Positions 6,839 to 14,981 of a stretch of 64,000 bases of DNA are shown here, piece by piece. Each line of letters starts with the position of its first letter. Position 1 is the first letter of the stretch. A program made the position numbers and the translations under genes. Origin of the DNA: Weissella soli (GTDB lineage Bacteria; Bacillota; Bacilli; Lactobacillales; Lactobacillaceae); the NCBI RefSeq assembly GCF_001761545.1, contig NZ_CP017326.1, forward strand, positions 992,001 to 1,056,000. The letters are read 5' to 3'. Under the pieces are notes generated by a model that had not been told where the DNA came from, did no database searches, and was given only the letters and a program-made list of their open reading frames with translations.

Positions 6839-7987
6839 ATGGCAACAATTAATTATGAACAATATACAAAAAAAGACGGTACTAAGTTATGGGTTGTAAA
6901 AATTCGTTATCGTGACGATTCCACGGGGAGATTAAAAGCTACAACACGACGTGGCTTCACTACAAAAAAAGCTGCTAAAATAGCAGCTGAAACATTATCG
7001 ATTGAACTTCCAAAGGTTGAAAAATCTAAAAGATATCTAGATTCAAACAATATGACCTTAGATAAACTATTCGAGATCTGGTGGTCCAGTTATGAACATA
7101 CAGTAGAAGCATCTACCGCTAGAACAACTAAGATGCTCTTCAAAAATCATATTTTGAACTCATTAGGCAGCTACTTAGTGACCAAACTGTCTGTGCCCAT
7201 CATTCAACAATGGATTAATGCTGAGATGTCTCAGTACGTTCAGTATAACAAATTTGCTAATTACTTGCGATCACTACTCGATTTAGCTGTTTCCATGGAC
7301 ATCATACCAATTAACCCATTTCACAAAATTAAAATACCCCATCGATCAATAAATATTAGAACTCCGAAATCCAAAGCATGGGATTCCGAAGATTTTATAA
7401 AATTTATTAATACGTTAATGGGGCCTTACAGAGCTCAAAACGAAATGGGATTCACTTATTTATGGATCGTTGCCTTCACTGGTATGAGACGTGGTGAGGC
7501 ATTGGCCTTAACATGGGATGATATTGATTGGGATCAAATGACAATATCCGTGAATAAAGCAGTTAAGCTCTCCTCTGAAGGAAATTATGTAGGCGTACCT
7601 AAAACTGTCTCTGGTAACCGTATATTAAGATTTGACAATATGACATATAAAGTGCTCGTAGACTGGCAGACTAGGGCTAATCCAGAACATCGTTTCATGT
7701 TTTCTCAAAAGAGTTCGGATAAACCAGTTAATCTGACACGACCTGAAAAATGGTTTCATGCCGCTGAACAACTAGCCAATGTTCCCCACGTAACCGGGTT
7801 GCATACTTTGCGTCATACATTCGCCACGTTAGCTATCGAGAATGGGTTTACACCTAAACAGGTTCAATATCAGTTAGGACACAGCGATAGTGCAATAACA
7901 ATGGATATCTATACCCATATAACACGTAGATCATCGGATGATATCGGTGCTAATTTTGCTAACAAAATTGATAATAAACTGAATTAG
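6839..7987 (+). CDS. int: Prophage tyrosine integrase
   Basis: A 382-residue tyrosine recombinase. Residues 1-50 are an arm-binding domain (YTKKDGTKLWVVKIRYRDDS, then RRGFTTKKAAKIAA). A core-binding SAM-like domain covers about 65-160. The catalytic domain holds the first arginine in FTGMRRGEALAL, HTLRHTFATL with H-x-x-R, and the nucleophile region LGHSDSAITMDIYTHI with tyrosine. All catalytic residues are present, so it is probably active. GAGG lies ten bases before the ATG. It is the last phage gene on this side, so the attachment site should lie just downstream. Confidence 0.9.
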   Translation: MATINYEQYTKKDGTKLWVVKIRYRDDSTGRLKATTRRGFTTKKAAKIAAETLSIELPKVEKSKRYLDSNNMTLDKLFEIWWSSYEHTVEASTARTTKMLFKNHILNSLGSYLVTKLSVPIIQQWINAEMSQYVQYNKFANYLRSLLDLAVSMDIIPINPFHKIKIPHRSINIRTPKSKAWDSEDFIKFINTLMGPYRAQNEMGFTYLWIVAFTGMRRGEALALTWDDIDWDQMTISVNKAVKLSSEGNYVGVPKTVSGNRILRFDNMTYKVLVDWQTRANPEHRFMFSQKSSDKPVNLTRPEKWFHAAEQLANVPHVTGLHTLRHTFATLAIENGFTPKQVQYQLGHSDSAITMDIYTHITRRSSDDIGANFANKIDNKLN

Positions 7988-8115
7988 AAGTTGCACGCAA
8001 ATACACCCAAAAAATGCACCCAAAAATGCACCCACGGGCACTTATAAAAGTCACAACCGTTGATATATCAGCGTTTCAAAGGCATTGGGAACGAGACCCG
8101 TTGGCTCCTTAAATC
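7988..8115. other. Probable attachment-site region with arm-type repeats
   Basis: Right after the integrase stop are three tandem units (ACACCCAAAAA, ATGCACCCAAAA, ATGCACCCACGG, at about 8001-8034), the layout of arm-type integrase binding sites. The att core is expected between them and the chromosomal terminator at 8126; the stretch AAAGGCATTGGGAACGAGAC at 8079-8098 and what follows is the best candidate. It does not look like the 3' end of a tRNA or tmRNA. The matching core at the left prophage end lies outside the window. Confidence 0.45.
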
Positions 8116-8125
8116 ACTGTATCAA

Positions 8126-8172
8126 AACATCCGCTGAACTAAGGATTTATTTAGTTCAGCGGATGTTTTTTT
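8126..8172 (+). terminator. Strong intrinsic terminator
   Basis: AACATCCGCTGAACTAA pairs with TTAGTTCAGCGGATGTT (17 bp, perfect) and is followed by seven Ts. It is probably the terminator of the chromosomal unit into which the prophage integrated. Confidence 0.85.
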
Positions 8173-8300
8173 ATACATCAATTAGCGTCTGGATGTACCA
8201 TTTTTAGTCGTGAGGTATCCGTTAATACTGTCATCATAATGTTACTTATGAAAAAAATCTCTTTATGCTATATTTTAAAAATGCGAAAAGGAGAAAGACA

Positions 8301-8747
8301 ATGCCCCATAATTTTAAAGAAGAGTTGATCTTCACGTTTTTAATGGCTGGCCTCATGGTTTTGGGGATGACATCTTACAATGTCTTCTTACAAAATGGCT
8401 TTTCAGATACACTAGCTAACGAAATTATCCTCGGGTTCCCCCTTGGATTCCTCGTCGCTCTGATCTGTGACCTCATCGTCATTGGCCCCATTGCCAAACA
8501 GTTAGCGTTCAAATTTATCATTCCCAAATATATGCTTAAAAGTAGCCTCCAAATTGGCATCACTATATCTTTGTTGATGATTCTAGGCATGGTAACCTGT
8601 ATGTCATTATTTGGAATATTGATCAGTAAGCAGGCTCTCTCTGCTTATCCATCAGCTTGGTTGATGAATGTTATTGTGGCCATTCCGTTGCAACTGTTAC
8701 TTGTTGGACCATTATCTCGCAAAGTGCTCGCGCTTGTCCAAAATTAA
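8301..8747 (+). CDS. DUF2798-type four-helix membrane protein
   Basis: A 148-residue protein with four membrane segments arranged as two similar halves, each ending in a conserved turn (GFPLGFLVALICDLIVIGP in the first, NVIVAIPLQLLLVGPLSRK in the second). This internal repeat with a V-G-P/I-G-P motif is typical of DUF2798 membrane proteins. AAAGGAG lies eight bases before the chosen ATG; an in-frame start at 8265 has no site. Single gene; transport or stress roles have been guessed for the family but the function is not known. Confidence 0.65.
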   Translation: MPHNFKEELIFTFLMAGLMVLGMTSYNVFLQNGFSDTLANEIILGFPLGFLVALICDLIVIGPIAKQLAFKFIIPKYMLKSSLQIGITISLLMILGMVTCMSLFGILISKQALSAYPSAWLMNVIVAIPLQLLLVGPLSRKVLALVQN

Positions 8748-8771
8748 AGAAGATCAACTGATTAATTGCGG

Positions 8772-9363
8772 TGTACCCAAAAAGTTAAAGTAAAATAATT
8801 TAGCTGATTAAGCGGCCATTTGTCGGTATTCTACCGGTGAGTGGCCGTTTAATTTTGTTTGAATGCGTGCGTTGTTGTCATACCGTATCCAATCATTAAT
8901 CGCATTAATCAATTCTTTTGCGGGTGAATACTTGTTCAGTGCACCAATTTCAACTTTTAGTTTATTAAAGAAACTTTCCATAACCGCATTATCTAGAGCG
9001 GTCGCACGACGCGACATGCCTTGGATAAGGCGGTTTTGCTTTAACGTCTTGCGCCATGCCAACGTAGCCAAACTTGGCCGCAACAGCCGTGAATGAAGCG
9101 TTCTCCCTAATCGCCCATGAAGCAGCTACCGCAATACGAAATTTCCACGTTATTGCTGGGAGATTAAATAACACATCAGGTCCATGGGCAGCGTAAGCTG
9201 CTATAAGCATACTAAATAACTCTTGAGCAATATCGTAGTGTTTGGCTACTTGGGCCTTTGAGTTGAAGCCTGCGTGATACGCCGGAATCGCCTCAAGTTT
9301 TGTTTGTTTTGAAATTTTTGTCATAAAGAAACCCCCGAAAGTTACTTCAACTTTCGGGGGTAC
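8772..9363 (-). mobile_element. Internally deleted IS3-family element
   Basis: Terminal inverted repeats are visible: TGTACCC-AAAAAGTTAAAGTAA at the left edge (8772 on) and, reading from 9363 on the other strand, GTACCCCCGAAAGTTGAAGTAA. Between them are the 5' part of OrfA and the 3' end of OrfB. At about 590 bp it is under half the length of a full IS3/IS150-type element, so most of OrfB including the first catalytic residues is missing. Exact ends are uncertain by one or two bases. Confidence 0.75.
8808..9324 (-). pseudogene. IS3-family transposase remnant (OrfA start joined to OrfB end)
   Basis: From 9324 leftward the sequence encodes an IS150-type OrfA N-terminus (KQTKLEAIPAYHAGFNSKAQ, VAKHYDIAQELFSMLI, and ASFTAVAAKFGYVG). 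At about 9060 it passes, in another frame, into the C-terminal end of OrfB: WRKTLKQNRL, SRRATALDNAVMESFFNKLK with the last catalytic glutamate in the MESFF motif, and ARIQTKLNGHSPVEYR. The central DD-containing part is absent, so no active transposase is made. Confidence 0.75.
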
Positions 9364-9417
9364 GCCTCATTCATTCCTCAACCTTTTTATTTTTAATGAT
9401 ATATATTTTTTGATTCA

Positions 9418-9696
9418 CTAATAAATTACGTCATCCATATACCCAAAGAACTCGTCATCGGGTTCGATTACAACCTTAGCATTAGGAAACTCAGGCAGTA
9501 TCCCATAGTAAACTTCAAATGGATCGTTAATATCAGCATTGCGAACATCACCAGCATCCGTTTCGATGTCCGAAACATGATATTTACCGGCCTGCTTAAA
9601 GTAGTTTAAAGCGTCGTCATCATCACTTTTCAGATTAGTATCCCACCAAAACAGAACATCCTCGTTGTCATACCTTGCTTTAATTTTAAAGTCCAT
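9418..9696 (-). CDS. Unknown acidic protein, 92 residues
   Basis: Not recognised. A very acidic small protein (KSDDDDALNYF, DIETDAGDVRNADINDPFEV, PDDEFFGYMDDVIY) with mixed alpha/beta character and no membrane segment. GAGGTG lies five bases before the ATG, so translation is likely. It sits 70 bases downstream of the EAL gene on the same strand. Acidity might suggest DNA mimicry, but this is speculation; it may also just be cargo of the island. Confidence 0.45.
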   Translation of the reverse strand: MDFKIKARYDNEDVLFWWDTNLKSDDDDALNYFKQAGKYHVSDIETDAGDVRNADINDPFEVYYGILPEFPNAKVVIEPDDEFFGYMDDVIY

Positions 9697-9767
9697 CTTT
9701 TCACCTCGTTAGTAATTGGGGTGATTTAATGTACTACTCTTAAAAACCATTTTTCTACTTGGTGCGC

Positions 9768-10496
9768 TTATCCTTCATAACAGTCATGATCGGTCTTACC
9801 TCTAATGATATTTTTTTCTGTCCCGAAGTAATACCCTTGCTGAAGACAAACGGACAAACTCTTAGTAATTCTTGATTTTCGTAACGAGTCTATTCTTTCA
9901 ACAACTATCTCAATCCTTTTGGAAAAGAAAAATCGCATAATATTTGCGTAGATAACAAATCCTAAAATATAGAGTACAGATTTATATCCTAAAAACATTA
10001 TTTTAACACGATCATAATATTGCCGATTGCTTTTGTATGATGCGAAAGTATTGATCCCTGCAGTATAATCATCAATCGCAATCTTGTAATTACAAGCTTT
10101 GATTTTTTTTAAGATACTTTCTAATGCCAACAAGAGCTCTGGATCATTCTTCGGTGTGTGTTCAGTAATCTCAATTATCAATTGATGATGGTATTGAGAA
10201 AAGTACTCTAAAAATTGGAAAGTTGAGCCAAATCGGAATTGATCAATATCTATATTGATGGAAAATTTGATATTTGGATGCTCTTTTATCTGCTGTTCCA
10301 GCTCTAACTTAAACCAATTCATGTATTTGTTATATTTATTTTCATTTTCAAGTATTTCATGAAAGATATCTGCAGGAAATTTTTGCGTTTTCATTGATCG
10401 CAGTAAAACTTCAAATTCCTCAAAACCAACCGCGTTTTGACCACAAATTCTTACTATAGGTTGAAAAACTAGATAAAAATGTTCTGATTCATCCAT
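9768..10496 (-). CDS. EAL-domain protein, probable c-di-GMP phosphodiesterase (copy A)
   Basis: A 242-residue stand-alone EAL domain. Signature positions are kept: E-V-L in FEEFEVLLRS, N in FSINIDIDQF, E in LIIEITEHTP, the aspartate pair in IAIDDYTAGI, K in DRVKIMF, E in EIVVERI and Q in QGYYFG. These are the metal-binding and catalytic residues of c-di-GMP phosphodiesterases, although EAL is EVL and DDFGTG is DDYTAG. Start at MDESEHF by comparison with copy B (16898-17647), which has the same upstream sequence GCGTATC(A/G)AAA. It lies behind GGDEF copy A, so one operon or a pair makes and degrades c-di-GMP. Confidence 0.75.
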   Translation of the reverse strand: MDESEHFYLVFQPIVRICGQNAVGFEEFEVLLRSMKTQKFPADIFHEILENENKYNKYMNWFKLELEQQIKEHPNIKFSINIDIDQFRFGSTFQFLEYFSQYHHQLIIEITEHTPKNDPELLLALESILKKIKACNYKIAIDDYTAGINTFASYKSNRQYYDRVKIMFLGYKSVLYILGFVIYANIMRFFFSKRIEIVVERIDSLRKSRITKSLSVCLQQGYYFGTEKNIIRGKTDHDCYEG

Positions 10497-10605
10497 TTTT
10501 TGATACGCTCTCTCTCTATAGAGACTAAACACTTTTTAAGGGCATCATTTTTCAGAAGTAGACAAATGCATTTAACTTAGCTTAAAAATTTAATGTTTGT
10601 TCTAT

Positions 10606-10650
10606 TTAGATTAAAATAGTTTATCCTTATCGAGAAGCAGCGTATCCAAT
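10606..10650 (-). promoter_or_regulatory. Conserved leader of EAL gene, copy A
   Basis: About 45 bases here match 17766-17810 with few changes (shared core TTATCGAGAA and GTATCCAA). In both cases the block lies about 110-165 bases upstream of the EAL start and between the GGDEF and EAL genes. Conservation of non-coding sequence suggests a promoter or leader element for the EAL gene. Confidence 0.4.
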
Positions 10651-10682
10651 GAAATCAAATACTATACTGTCCTTAAAGGAAG

Positions 10683-11768
10683 TCATTGTTGTCTAACCTC
10701 GGCAATTCTTCTGTAATTTTCTTTTTGGAATTTCTTTTGTTCATACATTTTTAAATCGGCAGCATCTATATAATAGTTCAAATCATGATTCATAGTATCT
10801 TCAGCGAATGCTTCCCCCATAGACACTGAGATTCCTAATTCATCAAGATTACTTATATTACTTTGAATCGTTGCTTGAATCATCCGGAGAGTTGCAAACG
10901 TTATGTTTGAAACTAACACTAAAAACTCATCCCCACCCCAACGAGCAATAACTGCCGACGAAGGAAATGTTGATTTTAGCAAATTACTGAAATCTACTAA
11001 CACTCGGTCACCTGTAACATGTCCATAAGTGTCATTTGAATTTTTAAAATTATCTAAATCAAAAATCAAAACCCAAATTTTTTTATTTTCATTTTGAACC
11101 ATTTTGTAGTAATCAGAAACTTTACGACGATTAAATATATTTGTTAAAGGATCTTGATAGATCAATTCAGTAAATCTTTCTTTTTCTTGAACTGAATCTG
11201 AAATATCTGTTGTTACACAACAAATCGCGTATATTTCGCCATGATTATTTTTCACTGGAGAATAGGTAGTATACAAATATAGATCTTGTCCATCATTTTT
11301 CAGAATATCCTCGGAAGTTTGAAAACCCAATGATATTGCGGCATTCACATTATCTTTGAATGCTTTCATATGAAGTGGTGTGAGATATTTGGATACATTT
11401 TCTCCTAATTTAGGATGTAATTTATAATACTTATCCATGAATTCAATGTTTGATTCATTCATATATAAGTAATTAAATTCTAGATCAACGATATAAAAGC
11501 TACCATTTACTAAAATTTCAAAACTATCTTGATATAACGCGCTTTGATTTTCGTATTTATTAAAAAGTGAAAAAAATCTTTTAATACCCAAAAACAGGAA
11601 TATTAATATACCCACTAATAGTAGATATATTATATTTGTTCCAATACCATCGAAAAACTCCGTATAAAGTAACACACCAACGAGCATTGTCAAACCAATG
11701 CTCTGACCATAGATATGCATCAGTAATTTATTACGATATTTTTTTGTAGTTAAATTTGTTTTAAACAT
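10683..11768 (-). CDS. Membrane PAS-GGDEF diguanylate cyclase (copy A)
   Basis: A 361-residue protein: two membrane segments (about residues 18-60), a PAS-like domain (about 75-195, with NGSFYIVDLEFNYLYMN and AICCVTTDIS) and a GGDEF domain (about 205-350). The latter has YQDPLTNIFNRRK, the metal-binding FDLDNFKNSND and an intact active site ARWGGDEFLVLV. The inhibitory I-site RxxD, expected five residues before GGDEF, is absent (PSSA instead). It should make c-di-GMP at the membrane in response to a ligand or redox signal. Start at MFKTNL; the region upstream contains a palindrome shared with copy B. Confidence 0.85.
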   Translation of the reverse strand: MFKTNLTTKKYRNKLLMHIYGQSIGLTMLVGVLLYTEFFDGIGTNIIYLLLVGILIFLFLGIKRFFSLFNKYENQSALYQDSFEILVNGSFYIVDLEFNYLYMNESNIEFMDKYYKLHPKLGENVSKYLTPLHMKAFKDNVNAAISLGFQTSEDILKNDGQDLYLYTTYSPVKNNHGEIYAICCVTTDISDSVQEKERFTELIYQDPLTNIFNRRKVSDYYKMVQNENKKIWVLIFDLDNFKNSNDTYGHVTGDRVLVDFSNLLKSTFPSSAVIARWGGDEFLVLVSNITFATLRMIQATIQSNISNLDELGISVSMGEAFAEDTMNHDLNYYIDAADLKMYEQKKFQKENYRRIAEVRQQ

Positions 11769-11845
11769 AGTTCGTTCCCACCAAAAGTGATTTGATTTCT
11801 CTAAACAAACATTTAATATCCTGCAAATCAAAAATGAATCGAAAG

Positions 11846-11864
11846 ATATGAGATGTTTCATAAT
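11846..11864. promoter_or_regulatory. Palindrome upstream of GGDEF copy A
   Basis: ATATGAGATGTTTCATAAT contains TATGA and TTCATA half-sites. The same arrangement (ATATGATATATTTCATAA) is found at 19024, in both cases about 75 bases upstream of the GGDEF start. Candidate common operator or promoter element. Confidence 0.4.
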
Positions 11865-12003
11865 ATTACTAATTTAAATGTGTATGGAACTTTAATGTTT
11901 TTCAACTATTAGAATAAATTCTCCTTCTAACTATCTAATAATATTATAACTTATTCATCATCTAATTGCCCTGCACTAAACCACCCCCCTCGAGTTCTAA
12001 AAC

Positions 12004-12066
12004 TCAAATTATCATAATAATTGCCAGTACCGCCTCAATAAACGCTTGCGAACATTCGTTACTCAT
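12004..12066 (-). CDS. Possible 20-residue peptide
   Basis: Reads MSNECSQAFIEAVLAIIMII with AAAGG positioned six bases before the ATG. The last eleven residues are hydrophobic. It may be a leftover of a longer gene, because the stop falls amid AT-rich, otherwise empty sequence. Listed only because of the good ribosome binding site; function unknown. Confidence 0.2.
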   Translation of the reverse strand: MSNECSQAFIEAVLAIIMII

Positions 12067-12120
12067 ATGACACCTTTCTATCTTATATCTCAAATTAGTA
12101 ACTTTTAAATTTAGCTTAAT

Positions 12121-12838
12121 TTGACATCTAATGGCATCCAACCAGCTACACCTATTAGTGATGATAACTTATTAAAAAAACTAGGAATTAATATTGACTA
12201 TTTAACTGCCAATAATGTGTTAAAATTAGCTTTCTTATTCCATATTTTTGCTAATCAAGCTAGATTATCAGCAGATACTAATGGTAATTTTAGCCGTTAA
12301 AATTTTAAAGAACCCTAATGATTTTGGCACACGCGGTGATTCATATAATCTAACTAGTGGTGATATTTATTATATTCAACAACTAGCAAAGGATCTTCAA
12401 AGTAACGCTTTTAGAAACAAAATATGTAACCATGTAGTATTGGATAAAGATGTTAATGTATCAATTGAGAATAACAAAGTCTTTATCAATGGTATCGCTA
12501 TGGATAATTTAAAACCTGAGGATGTCTATCAAGATATCAATAATCAAACTTATATTGATTTTCGCGATGCATTTCAACAATTAGAAAAAGCATCTATTAG
12601 TTATGCTAATACTGCTAAATCCGCAGGTGTTATTTCAAATTATTCTGATATGAATAATCGTTATATTGATGTTTCGGGAGTAGCACCTGAGACGCAATTT
12701 ATTTATGTAACTGTTCCATTTGAGTATTTAAATAGTCCTCAACCAATTACAATCAAAGGAATATCTAATTTGTTGACTGGTCCAACTATCGCACAACCAT
12801 TCACACTGATCAAGGGTGGCACTATCGTCACAAATCAT
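12121..12838 (+). pseudogene. Choice-of-anchor-A-type adhesin remnant, frameshifted and truncated
   Basis: Two overlapping frames encode consecutive parts of one protein. The first (from about 12121) reads TSNGIQPATPISDDNLLKKL and ends NGNFSR-stop near 12299; the second continues in another frame with LKNPNDFGTRGDSYNLTSGD, FRDAFQQLEKASISYANTAK, DVSGVAPETQFIYVTVPFEY and QPITIKGISN. The pattern resembles choice-of-anchor A surface proteins. There is no start or signal peptide, a frameshift lies near 12295, and the 3' end is cut by an IS fragment at 12836. So it is dead. Confidence 0.6.
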
Positions 12839-13071
12839 GGCGCAAGATGTTAAAACAAAACCGCATTATCTACAGCATGTCGCGTCGTGCGACCGCTCTA
12901 GATAATGCGGTTATGGAAAGTTTCTTTAATAAACTAAAAGTTGAAATTGGTGCACTGAACAAGTATTCACCCGCAAAAGAATTGATTGATGTGATTAATA
13001 ATTGGATACGGTATGACAATAACGCACGCATTCAAACAAAATTAAACGGCCACTCACCGGTAGAATCCCGA
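12836..13071 (+). mobile_element. IS3-family OrfB 3' fragment
   Basis: About 235 bp nearly identical to the OrfB end of the element at 8772-9363, in the opposite orientation. It encodes LKQNRIIYSMSRRATALDNA, ESFFNKLKVEIG and NGHSPVES, then diverges right after the sequence for SPVE. No terminal repeat is present. Its left edge, CATGGCGCAAGA, is the same internal IS position at which OrfA and OrfB are joined in the first copy. Confidence 0.75.
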
Positions 13072-13116
13072 TTGTCACAGCCGATACCATTTTATGCAAG
13101 TTCCTGCCGTATTAAT

Positions 13117-13932
13117 TTATTTTTTTACGATTAAAGTGTTATTAAATGGATCTGTGATCCGCAGCGTTGTCTCATCAACAACCTGGCTGATAGCTTGATC
13201 CCGTAACATCGCAAAATAATTTTCATCAACCGCCACTTGCCAGTCAACTAAGCCCGTCTCATCACCTTGTCGCATTTCCACCGCGCTACCTAACCACGTG
13301 TTATATGCGTGGTGGTGATGGTACTGATTGTGTGAATAGAAATGGGCACTGTCGGCGATAGCGGCCGTCATGTCCATGCCTAGCAACTCCAAAAAGAAAT
13401 GATCACCCGCTGCCAGATCACCGCCAACAAAATGAACGTGGCCAATGGTGGTCCCAGCTGGGAAACCAGTCCATACATCTTTTTTCTGGGCTAGCAATGC
13501 CCGTACATCCACATCGTTAGTGCCCATGGTCACTAACCCATTGTCCCAGTACCAACTTTCCTTTGGCCGATCATGATATAGCTCAATGCCGTTACCATCT
13601 GGATCATTTAGATAGAACGCTTCACTCACATCATGATCACCCGCACCCAACGGATACTGAATCCGAATCAAGCGCTCGACCAATGCCGCTAAACTAGCCG
13701 TGTCGGGTAATAACACGGCAAAATGATACAGCCCACCGCGTTGTGCTGCAGGTGCCACACCACCAAAAAGAATGTTCAAAAACGGCTGGTCACTTGCCGT
13801 GAAGGCATATGAAAATTCGTGTTCAGCGACCTGCTGTTCAAGCAAGCCTAGAATATCACGGTAAAATATACGCATGGCATATTCGTTTTTTCCTTGCAAT
13901 GTCAGATGCTCAATCTTATATGTAACGTTCAT
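13117..13932 (-). CDS. Two-domain VOC (glyoxalase/extradiol dioxygenase-like) protein
   Basis: A 271-residue protein with two vicinal-oxygen-chelate halves. The first has IEHLTLQGKNEYAMRIFYRD, GLYHFAVLLPD and a metal-ligand stretch DPDGNGIELYHDRP; the second has TIGHVHFVGGDLAAGDHFFL, then HHHHAYNTWLG and TDPFNNTLIV. This architecture matches CatE-like catechol-2,3-dioxygenase proteins of Bacillota. The substrate cannot be read from sequence. AAGGAG lies five bases before the ATG. It is more GC-rich than the neighbouring GGDEF/EAL genes and seems to be an independent unit. Confidence 0.75.
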   Translation of the reverse strand: MNVTYKIEHLTLQGKNEYAMRIFYRDILGLLEQQVAEHEFSYAFTASDQPFLNILFGGVAPAAQRGGLYHFAVLLPDTASLAALVERLIRIQYPLGAGDHDVSEAFYLNDPDGNGIELYHDRPKESWYWDNGLVTMGTNDVDVRALLAQKKDVWTGFPAGTTIGHVHFVGGDLAAGDHFFLELLGMDMTAAIADSAHFYSHNQYHHHHAYNTWLGSAVEMRQGDETGLVDWQVAVDENYFAMLRDQAISQVVDETTLRITDPFNNTLIVKK

Positions 13933-14120
13933 GATGTCTCCTTCAAGTACATGCGTCCAATTTTTCTCTGCGGTTTATCTTAAAGTGGCGGTATTTGATA
14001 CCCAGCACTAAAAGGCAAATGACAGACACTTGTTTAATTCTATAACATCCGGCTGCTTTTGCAATTGAAAAAGGCATGGCCTTCATCCTGATTTTCATCC
14101 CTAGTCCACTACCAAAAAGA

Positions 14121-14161
14121 AAAAATACCAGGAACCACGATGGTGGCTGTTGGTATTTTTT
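14121..14161 (-). terminator. Terminator of the glycosyltransferase/EAL operon
   Basis: AAAAATACCA and TGGTATTTTT form a long stem with an internal CCACGATGG hairpin, just past the stop of the leftward degenerate EAL gene. It can act in both directions. Confidence 0.75.
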
Positions 14162-14166
14162 ACCGA

Positions 14167-14979
14167 CTAATGTTTTAAGGTGTTTTCTAAATATTCTGGT
14201 TTGCCAATAAAGTAGCCTTGGCGATTGCCAACGTAGAACAGATCAGCTAATTCCACACCTTCAATGGCTTCGATTTCAGTCAGATCAACGGTGACATTGC
14301 TGTCTTTGCTTAATCTAACCCAGTCACCAATGTTGTGGTAGAACCAGTCACTATCGCCACTCTTTTGAAATTTCGACAGCGGGATTTTCACACCGGATAA
14401 CATCTTCAGATATTTTTTTACTTTTTTATAGTACTTCATATCTGGGCTAACCTGCTCTAAAATGACCTTGACGCCCATCTTTTTGCTTAATCGTAAATTT
14501 CGTGTCAATCTACTATGCATGACGGGACCAATGGTTTTGGTTGGGTCAATTTGAAATTCAATATGCACATTCATGGGGTAAATCTCACCGGTGAGCCAGT
14601 CAATAAAATAGACATAGCGCGGATCGACCAACTGGGTTAAGCTGATGTTAATGGCTAAAAAAGCATCTGGATATTTGTTCTCTATCGAGCTCTTATTGAG
14701 CAAGTAGATAATCTCGCGCAACGTGAATTTGGCGATATCTTCAGGCAACGACCACTTAGCGTCAGCTGCATCATACTTGCGTAATAACGCTTCATAACCC
14801 GAAACATGACCATCTTTATCGACAATTTTCTGAAAATCGAAGCGGTATTGATCGATACCATCCATTGTTTTGGGGAAGATACCATTCTGTCGCCGCGCCC
14901 AAATGTAACTGACCATGATTGCAATGGCACACGCGATGAAAAATATGAGAGCTATGATAATCAGTACTTCAATCAACAT
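14167..14979 (-). CDS. Membrane-anchored degenerate EAL protein, candidate c-di-GMP receptor
   Basis: A 270-residue protein with one N-terminal membrane helix (residues 3-27) and an EAL-like domain. It keeps GYEALLRK, the asparagine in LAINISLTQL, IEFQID and RQGYFIGKP. The catalytic aspartate pair normally in (I/A)DDFGTG is replaced (VILEQVSPDM), KID is KIP, and the TE after the third motif is ID. It is therefore unlikely to hydrolyse c-di-GMP; degenerate EAL proteins often bind it as receptors. It starts two bases after the glycosyltransferase stop, with its AAGGAG inside that gene, so the products are co-expressed. It probably links c-di-GMP to polysaccharide synthesis. Confidence 0.7.
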   Translation of the reverse strand: MLIEVLIIIALIFFIACAIAIMVSYIWARRQNGIFPKTMDGIDQYRFDFQKIVDKDGHVSGYEALLRKYDAADAKWSLPEDIAKFTLREIIYLLNKSSIENKYPDAFLAINISLTQLVDPRYVYFIDWLTGEIYPMNVHIEFQIDPTKTIGPVMHSRLTRNLRLSKKMGVKVILEQVSPDMKYYKKVKKYLKMLSGVKIPLSKFQKSGDSDWFYHNIGDWVRLSKDSNVTVDLTEIEAIEGVELADLFYVGNRQGYFIGKPEYLENTLKH

Positions 14980-14981
14980 AT

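Noticed and set aside
8079-8115. tRNA or tmRNA 3' end as integration site
   Set aside because: No T-arm GTTCRA motif or CCA-type end could be found in either strand.
8772-13071. Composite transposon bounded by two IS copies
   Set aside because: The second copy is only an internal fragment without terminal repeats and the first is internally deleted, so neither could mobilise the interval.
12847-13134. Functional transposase
   Set aside because: Only the last part of OrfB is present, lacking the first two catalytic residues.
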